From positions 143,606,308-143,670,307 of the forward strand of contig NC_135717.1 in assembly GCF_964656455.1 (NCBI RefSeq): 64,000 nt of DNA, in the 5' to 3' direction. The notes under the pieces are model-generated. The model did no database searches and was not told the DNA's origin. It saw nothing but the letters and a program-made list of their open reading frames with translations. The position numbers were made by a program, and so were the translations under genes. Below are positions 47,700 through 60,010 of the stretch, piece by piece. This DNA is from Halichoerus grypus. Taxonomy: Eukaryota > Chordata > Mammalia > Carnivora > Phocidae. The number at the start of each line of letters is the position of its first letter. The first letter of the stretch is position 1.

Positions 47700-48762
47700 T
47701 TTTAATGAATATGCTATACTAAGAGAGACCCATTTCTATTGATGAGAGGTAGTGATTTTTCTTCATAATCATCAGATTCTCTTAAAGCCAATATCCTTTT
47801 ATAAAGGTTCAATATTTTTTTCAGACTTTTCTACTTTGCAGAAGAATGAAATATGACATACTTTCCTCTCCTATTTCCCAGGGAGCTCCTAATTTCTTGA
47901 TTAAAAGCTTAATTTCATTCTCTTTTCTTACACAGTAGGTGTTATCCTTTGGCATTTATGGTAAAGATTTATAACAGTAATGAAATTTTCCAAACTAAAT
48001 AGAAACAATGCCATAGGCAAGCAAATGAGTACAATTTAATTTTTTTCTATAATAAAATTCTTACTGTGTACAATATCAACACAGTCTACTCATTTTGGAT
48101 TTTAGGTGTACACTTGTGATTTAGAGCCAACATTTAAACATATGCTGTTTTGAATTTCCTTGTGCTACTGTTAATAAATTTTACTTTTTCCTAGAGTCCG
48201 AATTCCTCCAGCATTAGGAAGAAGAAATATATTTGTATATATGCTCTATGCACAGATATTTATGTTTCCTCAGATGCCTCTTGAGAGTAAGCTGGATTAA
48301 GAGATTCTCCAAGGCCTATTATTGTTCTTCTTCAGCTGAAGAATTCACAAAACAGAATTTATATTCCACAAATTAAAAGAAAAAAATATTGTTGATTTTC
48401 TTCCAATTTTAGATTACCATACCCTTATAAATAATGTATTTTCATCCTTAATTTATTTTTTTTTCTGCTAAGGAAGTACCACCTCAAAGTTTGCAAATTA
48501 CCACTGAAATATTATAGCTTTTCTTTTGGTAACATGCTGCAAAATAACTAACATTTCTGTAGAGTTTTACAAATTTGCAAAGTGTTTTTATACCTACTCT
48601 ATTACTTGTTGCTTGTAATATTCAGTAAGGAAAATGACAGCTATTTCTGCTGGGGTTTTTTGTTTGGTTGGTTTGGTTTTTGTTTTCATGTAAGAAACTG
48701 ACTTAGCAATGTTGGGTAATTTTTGCAAAGTCATACAGGTAGGAAATGCGAAAGTAAGGATT
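47700..48762. other. Intronic sequence, nothing recognised
   Basis: AT-rich. No repeat family or gene identified. Confidence 0.4.
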
Positions 48763-48776
48763 AAAAGACCAGATCT

Positions 48777-48967
48777 GCGGTGGCTGGGTGGCTCAGTCAG
48801 TTAAGCATCTGCCTTCGGCTCAGGTCATGATTCTAGGAACCTGAGATCAAGCCCTGCTTTGGGCTCCCTGCTCAGTGGGGAGCCTGCTTCTCCCTCTCCC
48901 TCTGCCTACTGCTCTGCCTACTTGTGCGCTCTGGCAAAAAAAAAAAAATCTTTTAAATAAATAAAAT
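48777..48967 (+). mobile_element. CAN SINE, sense
   Basis: GGTGGCTGGGTGGCTCAGTCAGTTAAGC head and an A-rich tail with an internal A13. Duplication AAAAGACCAGATCT lies at 48763-48776 and 48968-48981. Confidence 0.93.
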
Positions 48968-48981
48968 AAAAGACCAGATCT

Positions 48982-50085
48982 TCCCACTACTAATCCAGAA
49001 CTGTTCCCACTTGCCATCTTAAAGATATAGATATATATGGTTTTTGGTACATTTGTCTTAAAACATTTCCTCCTCTTTTGGAAATAAATTTATTGACACC
49101 TTTATAATCTAAGGTCTTTCTCTTATTTTCAGCAAGAATGATCTGTCTGAACAAAATGTAATTATGTAGATAAAACAGCTTGGAGAAAAACCCTACTGTT
49201 AATGCTTCCTAAACTAGATAACCTATGTGGAGCTATTTTATATTTTACTTATCTATAAAATGGTTCTTTTTAACTAACAGATGCTAGCAAGAATGGGCTG
49301 CAATTAAGATAATCTTTTCATCTCTAACACCTAATAAACACTGAAGTAGCTCTTATGAAATCTCTGGAACCTTCTCCCAGAAAGTAAGCATGGTACTACC
49401 AGCACATTAAAGATGCTTCTAATTGATTAACTAATTATTTTGTTATGGAATTGCGTTAGCAACATTGTTGTTCATGTTTACTAATCTTAGTTTTCCTCAT
49501 ACTTTAGTGGCTATTTAAAAATAATATTGATCACATTTTAATCAATCTTCATTCAATAGGACATCATGGAAAGCAAATTTATAAATTAAGTGCATTAAAA
49601 TAACAGGCATTTAGCATGATTACTAGAGACATTATTTTGCATTCAAAGATAAAACTTCAGTAGAATATTTGGTGTGATTAAATAATCATGAGCAGCGTGT
49701 TTTGCTTTTCAATACCTAAGCAGTATAGTTTTAACCCTACTGTTTGTGAACCATGGGCCTATTGTAAAGATATAAATTTTATTTTTCTTCAAGTAGATAT
49801 TTATTTTTATTCTCAGAGTACATGAGGCAAGAAATAAAAGCTAAATTAAGAATAATTTTATGACCCAAATACATTTTCATATGTTTTACAAAAATCGTAC
49901 AAAATTCATGTTGGTGCAAATAGATTTTCTGTATTTGTCAATACCTCTGTCTGTCATTCTCTCCATCTTTCAATTAGCCTTCTGCCCTTAAATTATAGTT
50001 ACAGGATATTGTCAACCCAATGTACCCAAATGCTTATGACAAACATTATGAACCACTACCAATGTTTGCCAAAATGAAAACAAGC
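48982..50085. other. Intronic sequence, nothing recognised
   Basis: AT-rich unassigned DNA. Confidence 0.4.
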
Positions 50086-50089
50086 ACCA

Positions 50090-50300
50090 TCATAATACAT
50101 TGGAATAGCAGAGTGGAAAATTGGGGTTTGGGCCCAGCAGTGCTGATTACTGTTTGTGTTACCTTGAACAACTTACTTTATCCTTTAAAATCCAAATTTC
50201 TCTAGCCAATTGCAAGAATGAAATGAAACCATGTAAGTATATGTGCTTTGAACAATTTAAAAGTAGCAAATAAATGTAAGGTACCTGTAGTATAAATAAT
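50090..50300 (+). mobile_element. MIR SINE fragment, sense
   Basis: ATAGCAGAGTGGAAAATTGGGGTTTGGGCCCAG, TTACCTTGAACAACTTAC and GTGCTTTGAACAATTTAAAAGTAGCAAATAAATG. Confidence 0.7.
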
Positions 50301-50301
50301 G

Positions 50302-50332
50302 ATATGATGATGATGATGATGGTGATGATGAT
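50302..50332 (+). repeat. (GAT)n microsatellite
   Basis: About ten GAT units with one GGT interruption. Confidence 0.9.
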
Positions 50333-51028
50333 AGACAGACTTTCTGACCCATTAAGACACTAAGACTAAAGAAGATGTAGAGGTTTTGTATACAATACGT
50401 ATTCAACAAATAATTGTATTGAGAATGAAAATGATTTGCCATGTTTAACAGTCAGCTAATGCTGTTTTCACTCAGGAAATTACATGTAGAAAGCAGGTAA
50501 CAAGTTAATATTGTAAGGATAATTGCAAAATATTTCAGTTGACAGTAATCCATAAGTGACTAGTTTGTATACTGACATTTGTTCCTTGCAGCTGGGTAGA
50601 ACTTTGCCACTTGCAGGTTATATGCCTATAAGTGCATTTGTACCCACATGAGAGAGTTTGATTTGAGGTTGACAGCAAGGAAAGTAGGACATGAATCCCT
50701 TATCCATCCTGTGAACCTCAGTGCTGGCAGCATGGAAAGTAGGAGACTTTTTTTTTTTTTTTTTTACTCTTCCTGTAGATGAAGAAAGGAACAAATATAC
50801 GTGTTCTATGAAGTAGCAATGCTTGCTACTCTAATTTGCTGCTTAATGATAGAGAGAATAGATGAAGGAAAGCAAATTCCTTCATTCTCGTGTCATGGGA
50901 GTGAAATTCGATTTTATCTTGGCAAGAGGTAGAATTGCTCTGCTGAAAGCATATCAAACTAAAATTTCCATGAAATATAAGAAAGGGATTGTGTCAAAAT
51001 GCAAAGCAGTCAAGCATGTGATAAGCGC

Positions 51029-51210
51029 TATCTATCTATCTATTTATTTATGGGGGGTAGGGGCAGAGGGAGAGGGAGAGCGAGAATCTTAAGCAGGCTC
51101 CATGCCTGGCACAGAGCCTGATGGAGGCTCGATCCCACAACCCTGGGATCATGACCTGAGCCGAAATCAAGAGTCGGATGCTTAACCCACTGAGGCACCC
51201 AGACGCCCCC
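51029..51210 (-). mobile_element. CAN SINE, antisense
   Basis: The tail side contains (CTAT)4, then a GA-rich middle and head complement ending GAGGCACCCAGACGCCCCC. Confidence 0.88.
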
Positions 51211-51416
51211 ATGCTCATTTTAAAAATTACTTTTTATTTGAATATAGTTGACACACAATGTTACATTAGTTTTAGGTGTACAACACAGAGATTCAACTTC
51301 TCTATACATTCTGCTGTGCTCACCACAAGTGTAGCTACCATCCGTCACCATATAACCCTATTACCAATACCATTGACCTCATTCCCTACACTGTGCCTTT
51401 TATTCCCATGATGATG
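51211..51416 (-). mobile_element. L1 3'UTR, antisense
   Basis: TTTGAATATAGTTGACACACAATGTTACATTAGTTTTAGGTGTACAACACAG and TGTGCTCACCACAAGTGTAGC. Confidence 0.88.
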
Positions 51417-51446
51417 AGTGTTCTTTATAAGAAAAGCACTATGTAC

Positions 51447-51648
51447 GGGAGCCTGGGTGGCTCAGTGGTTAAGCATCTGCCTTTGGCTCAGGTCACGGTC
51501 CTAGGGTCCTGGGATCGAGCCCCGCATTGGGCTCCCTGCTCCATGGGAAGCCTGCTTCTCCCTCTCCCTCTCCCTCTGCTTGTGTTCCCTCTCTCACTGT
51601 GTCTCTCTTTGTCAAATAAATAAATAAAATCTTTAAAAAAAAAAAAAA
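51447..51648 (+). mobile_element. CAN SINE, sense
   Basis: Head lacks a few bases before GGTTAAGCATCTGCC, CT-rich middle, A tail. A perfect 18-bp duplication AAGAAAAGCACTATGTAC lies at 51429-51446 and 51649-51666. Confidence 0.95.
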
Positions 51649-51666
51649 AAGAAAAGCACTATGTAC

Positions 51667-52435
51667 CTTTTTTAAAGCACTATATACTTTTGATAAATAA
51701 ACTGTGGGTTGTGTAGTGGTTCTCAATTATAAGCTAAACAAAGTAGAGTCCTGCTAAAAGTGCATAACATTCCAGGATGAAGTCAAAATGTTTCTCTGTC
51801 TGGTTTATTTGTTTACATTGCTTATCTGTATTTGCCACTTCCTCCCTTCCCTTGAATTTGAAAACATTCTGAGAGCAAGATCCACTTTCCTTCCCGTTAT
51901 TTAGAATGGTGTTACATACAGGATGTAGACTACATAATTGTTATTGACCAGCTCTTCATTCATATGCTCTTGAATTTGGAAGCCAATTCTTAAAAATGTC
52001 AAAATTTCAATGACTTTTATAATCACAAAGACTTCTACTTCTTGTCAGCATAGCAGACCATAGAAATTCTCTTCCCAGGTAGAGGATAGAATTTTCCTTC
52101 TGAAATGCTGTTGGGGTTTCAAGAGGAAGATAAGAACCACTCTTCCAAAGAAGGATTGGGGGTGAGGAACAAAACAAAACAAAACAAAAAACAAAAAAAA
52201 AGAAAACTTTGAACTGGACTTGGGATTCTGAGTGGCAAGTCACCTGTAGGAGCAGGGTTATACCGAGCATGGAGTTCAATAGCAGCCTTGCCTTCCGGTT
52301 AATGAATCTTGCCCCTGCACCAGTGCATTGAAACAGGGCTTATAATTGAGTCAAGACCCTCAAGGCAGAATGTGGTGGTTTTACGTTGGTAGAATTCTCT
52401 ATTTGTAGATGCAGATCCTTTCTGGAGAAAAGCAT
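51667..52435. other. Intronic sequence, nothing recognised
   Basis: A run of AAAAC units sits at about 52171-52195. Confidence 0.4.
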
Positions 52436-52439
52436 CCCC

Positions 52440-53560
52440 AATTCAGGCCTTCTGGAATCCTCAGATTAAGATCAAACAATTAATTAGTTAAAGAAAACTC
52501 AAAGATCACTAAGACCCCAAGGAATTAACCACCATGAGGGAGAGCAGAAACAAAATATTTAGACCTTCAAAGACTATAGATACTGAAATGTCCGAAACAG
52601 AATACAGAATAGCTCTGTATGAAATATTTAAGAAATAGATAATAGAGTGGTCTTGAAAAGAATTCTTGAAATCAAAGCTCAAAGGTTAGATTATAGCAAG
52701 TTGGTCACAGATGAGAATATTAATGAAATTGAAGATACATGCGAGCAAATTACCTAGAATGCCATGTGGAAAAGGAAAATGAGGAACATGACAGAGAAGT
52801 TAAGAAAACTGGAAAATACAATGAGAATATGTAATATCTATTCAGACCCCAAACATTGAGAACAGAATAGTGAATATTGCAGAATTTTCTAGGATGATTA
52901 GAAGATGCACAGTATAATATATCCCACATTGAATAAATAAATAGAAATCTATATGCAGGTTCAGTATTGTATATTACAGGAAACCGGAGGCAAGATGATA
53001 ACCTAAAAACAGCCAGAAAGAAAACTTACCTATGAAGAATGCTAATTTGAACAAGAGCACATAAAATTAGCACAACCCTGAAAGACACAAGATAATGAAA
53101 TAATATCTTTAAGATGTTAAAAGAAGGGGCACCTGGGTGGTTCAGATGGTTAAGCTTCTGTGTTCGTTCAGCTCAGGCCATGATCCCAGGGTCCTAGGAT
53201 CGAGCACCACGTCGGGCCCCCTGTTCAGTGGGGACGGTGCTTTTCCCTCTCCCCTCTACACCCCACTCATGCTCTCTTGTCAAATGAATAAATCTTTAAA
53301 AAAAAAAGAAAAGATGTTAAAAGAAAATTTCTGTAATACTCTCTTAGCATTTGGGAATATTTTTCAACAATGTTGGTAAAATAAAGACACATTATATAAT
53401 CAAAAATTGAAAAATATTACCATCAACAATCTTTTACTAAAGAAACCTTTTCTAAAAGCATCTGCTTTAGGAAGAATGGAAATTCCAAAAAGAGAAACTA
53501 AGATGCAAGAAGGAGTGGCAAGCAAATAAAACACCAAACATGGATATAAGTCTAAATGAA
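52440..53560 (+). mobile_element. Old L1/HAL1-type LINE, ORF1-like part, sense
   Basis: CATGAGGGAGAGCAGAAAC, AGACCTTCAAAGACTATAGATACTG, CAAACATTGAG and TTTTACTAAAGAAACCTTTTC, GGAAGAATGGAAATTCC follow the remembered ORF1 region of old mammalian L1. A SINE interrupts it at 53126-53310. Confidence 0.6.
53126..53310 (+). mobile_element. CAN SINE, sense, diverged
   Basis: CACCTGGGTGGTTCAGATGGTTAAGC head with a 4-base insertion, short CT middle. A perfect duplication AAGATGTTAAAAGAA lies at 53111-53125 and 53311-53325. Confidence 0.93.
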
Positions 53561-54359
53561 CATTATGTAATCTAATGACAGTGATGATTTTTGTGCGTTT
53601 CATGTTGGGGCCTAGGATGATGCAGCATGTTATTCACCTGTCCCCACTTGACTTCAGCCAAAGATATATGGCAGAAGGGAACTTTTTCCCTGGGTGTGTG
53701 GGACTTTTTTTTTTGGCTTATGCCAATGGGGGAGCCCAACATAAGCATGGTGTTACAATATATTTCAAATATAATATCTAAACACATAAAATATAGTAAC
53801 ATATTATGTAAGTAAAGATATATAATAATAAACAATGAAATTTATGCTTGTGAACATCATGGAACACTTCTTAGAACTCTGAAACTAACCATTGCCAATA
53901 ACTTCCATCTACCTCTGTGCTTTTTCTCTATCCCATCCCCTTGTCTCTCCCCACAAGAGATAATCACTATTTGAATCACCACACTGAATACTGAAATTTA
54001 GTTTGTAACTATAAAATAATACTACTGGTTATCATGTTAAATCCATGGTTCTTTTAATTTACTTAACATATACATTTATTTTTCATTTATTAAATTCTAT
54101 TGAGTTGGACACTAAATAAAAACGTGATCAATATTGTTTTTAGCTAGCCATTGAAGTACAAGGAAAATTAAGATTACAAAACATGAACTACAAAGCCCCT
54201 AGAGCAATCTAATAACAAAATTAAGAAATGTGTTAATTATTAGAAACATCTTAGGACATGCTTTTGGTATCTTGCTTGCTTTCTTGGTGAAAGTTCCAGA
54301 GTCTTAAGTAATAGCTAATTTAGTGCTTAAAGTTAGTTGTTAACAAGTGGAGAATATCT

Positions 54360-54600
54360 TTTTTTTTCTTGTTTTATTTTTTCCTCTCCTCCCCTATATT
54401 CCTCTGTTTTGTTTCTTAAATTCCACGTATCAGTGAGATCATATGATAATTGTGTTTCTCTGATTGACTTATTTCGCTTAGCATGATACCCTCTAGTTCC
54501 ATCCACGTTGTTGGAAATGGCAAGATTTTATTTTTTTTATGGCTGTGTAATATTCCATTGTATGTTTATCCCACATCTTCTTTATCTATATCTTTAAAAA
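54360..54600 (-). mobile_element. L1 3' part, antisense
   Basis: AAATTCCACGTATCAGTGAGATCATATG, TTAGCATGATACCCTCTAGTTCCATCCACGTTG and TGTGTAATATTCCATTGTATG. Confidence 0.9.
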
Positions 54601-55419
54601 AACTAACTTTACTAAAACAGTTATCCCAACTAAAGCCCATTTTTACTAGTATTTGTTAATAAAATTGTTGTATTGTTTTCTCCTTGGTACTGTCAGGACT
54701 GTCTTAGTCACCCCAAAAGGCCTGGTTCTCACAGGTCATCCATCATGCCTAGAATCTAATCCCCATAAAACTGCATGTATCCCTCTTTTGCCCGCATCAC
54801 CTATCACTTTACAACTCTTGAAATATTTTACTAACTTTGGTCTCCTAAGGGAGCCCTCTTGCCTGGTTGCTGTTTTCTGTAACCCAGCGAATTCGTTCAA
54901 ACATCCCACGACCTGATTACCATCTCCAGCTGTGGCACCAACATCCCAGATGCTTTAGCCACACCCAGGACCTACAATCCATAGAAATCACCAGTGTTTC
55001 AATGTCCTTGACCACATTATGCCTCACATACCTCCTTATTTAAATAAATTCCAAGATCAGTCATGATAATCATTCCTTTGCTTCTTTTTGTCTCATCATA
55101 CTTGTTGGCCAAATCAACACCTGGCTACATCCATCTCTGCCTGCTCTATGTCTGCATCTTGAAGCTAAACATAGCTAGAGAAAAACACAACTCATTTTAA
55201 AGTTCAATAACACTGGCCTCAAGTGAGCCCTTAGTGCTGGGTGGCAGTCATGTTATAATTTTCTAGTCCATTCTTTCTGATATTTTTCTAGATAACTTCA
55301 TACTTTGCTCTCGCATCTAAAATTTCCAACATCTTTTTCCCCATCATCTCACTCAACTGATACCCTTGTATCCTTTTTTATAGAGAATGCAGAAGTAATC
55401 AGAACTTTCACAAGCGTCC
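54601..55419. other. Intronic sequence, unassigned
   Basis: C/T-rich. An 87-codon frame at 54653-54916 has no recognisable domain or splice context. It might be a further 5' part of the following L2. Confidence 0.35.
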
Positions 55420-57074
55420 ATCCCCCCATGTAACCATCTATTGGCATTTGTGCCTTTAAATGATACCTTTTTTCCTACTGTTATAAACTGTCTATACTTC
55501 TAACTCAAAGAGCCTCTTCCTTTCTTCACTAGATGCCTCTCTTCTTAACTATTGAAGGAAATTAGTCCTGCAGTTACTTGCCTCCTGTCTCTCTCTCTCT
55601 CTCAGTCTCCCTCTCTTTCACTGTCTCTCCTGTATTAACAAACTTTTCCTTTCTACTGAAATATCCCATCAACAATTAAACATCACGTTATCTCTCCCCA
55701 AATTGAAAAGCAAAAAGCCTCTCAAGCCTACTTATGCCTCTAGCTATCACTCCATTTTCCTCCTTCCCTTTATAGCAAAGCTTTCCATTTTCATTTGGAC
55801 CTACTCCAGGCAGCCTTTTTCTCCAGTGATGTCACCAAAGCTGCTCTTGTCAAAGTTACTGGAACAACACTCAAAAACATTAAATCCATTTGTTCTCAGT
55901 TCTAATTTTACTTGTCCTATCAGTAGCATTTGACACAGATGATTACTCATTCCTCCTGAAAACACTTTCTTGACTTGGTTTCCAGATTCTTAGCTCTGGT
56001 TCCTCTTAACCTTCATCCCCCTGACTTGTTCTTTCCCATCCATCCAATCTCTTGACCTTGGATTTCTTTCTTTTTTCTTGACCTGCTATTCTCTGTATCA
56101 TCACTTTCTCAGAGATCTTATCTTCTCTCATGGCTTTAAATAGCATTGATATACTGATGGCTCCCCAATTTAAATCTCCAGCTGAGATCTCTTCATTGGA
56201 CTCCAGACTAATCTCCCCAGTGTTTACATAGTATCTATACTTGTACAGACCCATCAAGCTACTAGTTCAGAATTGAACTCATGATCTTCTTCCCACGCCT
56301 TCTTGTCCCATGGTCTTTCCCATTGCAGCAAATCGCGTCATTCTTCTAATTGCATAGGCCAACTTCCACTGCTACTATCCTTGTCAAGGACATCAGCATC
56401 ACTGCTGAGCTATAATAGTGCAGTTGACTCCTTCATTAGTCTGCTTTCAAAACAGCATTCAAAGCGTGGGAGACCATGCCACTCCTTGTGCTATTTACTT
56501 CCTCGCCTCCTTCAATTCTACACTCAAATGCTGTCTTCTCTTAAGACCTTTAGAGATCTTCCTATTTAATATTGTATATGAGGGCTCAGCAAACTTTTGT
56601 TGTAGTGGACCAGGCAGTAAATATTTTAGGTTTTGCGGCTATAGGTCTCTGTTGCAGCTACTCAGTTGTGCTTTTATAGCATGGAAGCAGCTATAGACAA
56701 TGCATACATGATTAAATGTGGCTATTTTCCAAAAAAAACTTTATTTATGAGCATTGAAATTAGAATCTTATGTAATTTTCATGTGCTTTGATGTATTATT
56801 TTTCCTTTTGAGTAAAAGGGCTGGATATGACTCCCAGGCTGTGGTTTGTGGACCAGCCTCCTCACATACCTTCCTTCAACCTTATGTTTGCTATATTTTT
56901 TGTCCTTTCATGTATCACAATATAATATGCTATATATTTTGATTATATTTTTGTGTTTATTATCTGTGTCTTACAAATAAGATATAAGCTCCATGAGGCC
57001 CAGGATTTTTAACTGTTTTGTGTACTGCTGAATTTCCAGTGTAGGTGCTCAAAAATTAGATGTTGAATGAATGA
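55420..57074 (+). mobile_element. L2 LINE, sense, split by a MER20-type element
   Basis: The part up to about 56575 carries L2 ORF2 traces (TAGCATTTGACACAGATGATTACTCATTCCTCCTG, CATTGATATACTGATGGCTCCCCAATTTAAATCTCC). The part from about 56865 carries the 3' end (AGATATAAGCTCCATGAGGCCCAGG, GTAGGTGCTCAAAAATTAGATGTTGAATGAATG). Confidence 0.8.
56583..56862 (+). mobile_element. MER20/Charlie-type hAT element
   Basis: GCTCAGCAAACTTTTGTTGTAGTGGACCAGGCAGTAAATATTTTAGG to GGGCTGGATATGACTCCCAGGCTGTGGTTTGTGGACC. Its two ends are complementary. Confidence 0.85.
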
Positions 57075-57107
57075 AAAAATTATATTTTAAAAAGAAATAA
57101 AATTGGC

Positions 57108-57301
57108 GGGCGCCTGGGTGGCTCAGTTGGTTGGGCGACTGCCTTCGGCTCAGGTCATGATCCTGGAGTCCCAGGATCGAGTCCCACATCAGGCTCCCTG
57201 CTCAGCAGGGAGTCTGCTTCTCCCTCTGACCCTCCCCCCTCTCATGCTCTCTCTATCTCATTCTCTCAAATAAATAAAATCTTCAAAAAAAAAAAAAAAA
57301 G
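57108..57301 (+). mobile_element. CAN SINE, sense, 'GGTTGGGCGACTGCC' subfamily
   Basis: Differs from most others here by GGTTGGGCGACTGCC and GACCCTCCCCCCTCTCATGC, with a long pure A tail. Duplication GAAATAAAATTGGC lies at 57094-57107 and 57302-57315. Probably among the youngest insertions. Confidence 0.95.
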
Positions 57302-57315
57302 GAAATAAAATTGGC

Positions 57316-59316
57316 TATAAGGGATGAGATAGTTGAAGAACTCACATTTATTTTAGAAATTATAGTTTCAAGGATTACAGGAGAGATATCATTTTAACCA
57401 TTTGCAGCCTGCAAAAGGCTCCATCTGTGACTTTCTCATTAAATTCTTCATTATTATTTCTTTGTTATAAATAATTTTTTCATCTCCCCTAAATCCCATC
57501 TATTTGGTAAGAGATAGCTTCATACATCCATTCCCCTTTTCATGGGATGGCCATGCTGTCTGGCTTCTCGTTGTTCCCAGGTTCTGGAGTTAAATAGACG
57601 TACAGCTTAGTCACGTGTACTCTGCTTCTCTGCTGGAGGCCGCTTTTTCACGTGGCCACTATAAGTGATCATATTCCATAGCATCCTGGACTTAATTTCA
57701 TAAGAATATTGACTTTATAATTACCATTTCATTCCTACTTCTCTTGGATGAACCAAAGGAGTTAACAAAGTTCTTCAACTTCTGTCTTTGACTGAAGTAA
57801 AAAGAAGTGTTAAATTATAGGCATTAGAGCATAGCTTAATTTCTATGAGCCATTTCAAGATACTGAAATTGGATTTAATTATTATAGGTAATGGACATTA
57901 AACATTTACGAGATAAATGGCCTGTAGTTTAATTAGTTAGCGAAGTATTAATAAGATAATTTGTTTTAAAGAATAACTAATATGTAATAACAGAAAAAGA
58001 TCTTGCTTCTGGTTTCTTATATGAAAGAATTAAAAAGCTGTGCTTTTCTTGTACTTCTAGAAAAGACCTTTGTGTTTTACTTGTTCAACATAAATCATAG
58101 GTAGAGGTGATATATGGCCAAGTTTTTCTGTAGTTCAATATCAGATCACTATTCAAGATTGTTTTATTGTCAATACAAAATGATGTTTTTTGAGGAGGTA
58201 AAAATGTATTACTGTGTGATTTTGTAAACATAGTTGACATGTATCACATAATCATTATGGTTCCCTAACTCAGTATGGAAGATGAGTCTAAAAGAAATCA
58301 GAGTTAGCATATGAGTATTAATCATTGGGTTCAAAATAATTTATCTTGTTCTTACTTCCTCTTCAAGTCCCGTCTGGGTTGTTATTTGTGGTATATGAGT
58401 GAATAAGTATCCAATAAATATATCTGAGGCCAGCAATTGCTTGGACTCTGGGTCTGTGTGATTGCTTTATTGATTGCTTGTTATTTGCTTGCTTCCTTGT
58501 TTTATATTAAGTGGATAGACCAAGGAAGGGAGGCAAGAAAGTAAGGGTGTAGCATTTTTAAAAATAGAGTTGCTCAGAGAAGAGATGAGACATTGGTAGA
58601 GTAGGTAACAGCAATACCAAATCAGTATTATATACAATTTAGGAAGCTATTATGGAGAAAAATGTCATCAAGCCCATCTTTAAAACCGTCTTAAAGATAT
58701 AAAAATGTGCTAACTGTACGGGCTCTAAATTAGATGATTGATGTAGTCTGAATGTGGCAATTTAGGGTATGAACATTTCAAAAATAAAGGCAAAATGTAT
58801 AATTGAGTGTAGAGATCTTGAGGGTAATATGTGAGGTTATACTGTATGAGTTGCAGAAGTTCTGCCATTCAACCTCCCTTGATTTGCCATGAGTTTAGAT
58901 ACACACAAGCTATGCTTATTTTTACATTTTCAGCAGGTGTGACACTTTGGCAAGTGTATTGGCTTGGAGTACAGCATGGCTTCACCTTGACTGGTGTGTC
59001 CTGATGGAATATTTTCTGAAATGATGTGTGAAGACCTTGCATCATTATTTTTCCAAGCGTGTATCAACAAAGTCTTGGTCCTATAAAAGTGCAGATAGAA
59101 TGCCAGGCATCAGACAGTGTGTTTACATTTTATTTTTAGTCTCTGGAAAGATTTATAGTTTCTGTAGGAATTGTTTTGCCCCTGTGCGTTATGTTTGATC
59201 TGATCATCCTAACTCAAGAGTGTTAACAAAACTTTCCATTTGCTGTGTGCGTGAAGCCTATGGTGACTTCTTTTCGTGAAACATGTTTCTTCATATTTGT
59301 TCTGTGGGTGGACAGT
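57316..59316. other. Repeat-poor intronic sequence
   Basis: No repeat family or exon recognised. A candidate place to look for conserved non-coding elements. Confidence 0.4.
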
Positions 59317-59327
59317 TGCTGCCTTCT

Positions 59328-59435
59328 TTTTTTTTTTTAATTTTTTATTGTTATGTTAATCACCATACATTACATCATTAGTTTTTGATGTAGCGTTCCA
59401 TGATTCATTGTTTGTGCATAACACCCAGTGCTCCA
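59328..59435 (-). mobile_element. Very short L1 3' tail, antisense (108 bp)
   Basis: TTATTGTTATGTTAATCACCATACATTACATC to ACACCCAGTGCTCCA. Duplication TGCTGCCTTCT lies at 59317-59327 and 59436-59446. Confidence 0.92.
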
Positions 59436-59873
59436 TGCTGCCTTCTGATATCATGTTGAAATGTGATTGATCTGAATGACACTGTCACCCTTGAGTGAAT
59501 CCTGCTTCTTCACTCTATCTGCTTTGTCAAAGGAAAAAAATGTCTTACCCATCTTAGAGCGTGCATACGTACTCTAAATTTCATTTAATCCACTGTTTTG
59601 AGGTCTCTGACATGCTCATTTCCATGTTTATCTTTTTTAAAAAAATGATTATTTTCAGTAAGGCCTATTCGGGAATAAGGCTGTCATTTCAACAATATGC
59701 AAACTCTCTCAGTTGACCTCCATCTAATCACATCCACTTATTGGCAAACATAGAAGTCAATTGGAGATGTGATACATACATAGGTTAAAAACATTTTCCT
59801 GAATTTGATTGTCATGGCATCTGTTGAATCTTTACTCCTGTTGTAACATGCGTTTTATCAATGTAGTATGTCT

Positions 59874-59994
59874 TTTCTTTTTATTTAAATTGAATTAGCC
59901 AACATATAGTACATCATTAGTTTCAGATGTAGAGTACAGTAATTCATCAGTTGCATAGAACACCCAGTGCTCATCAACTTATCAAACTCAACAC
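59874..59994 (-). mobile_element. Very short L1 3' tail, antisense (121 bp)
   Basis: AATTAGCCAACATATAGTACATCATTAGTTTCAGATG to CACCCAGTGCTCATCAAC. A perfect 16-bp duplication TCAATGTAGTATGTCT lies at 59858-59873 and 59995-60010. Confidence 0.93.
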
Positions 59995-60010
59995 TCAATG
60001 TAGTATGTCT

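Noticed and set aside
55587..55630. CT-rich tract as a separate microsatellite
   Set aside because: Short and interrupted; lies within C/T-rich L2 sequence and gives little information.
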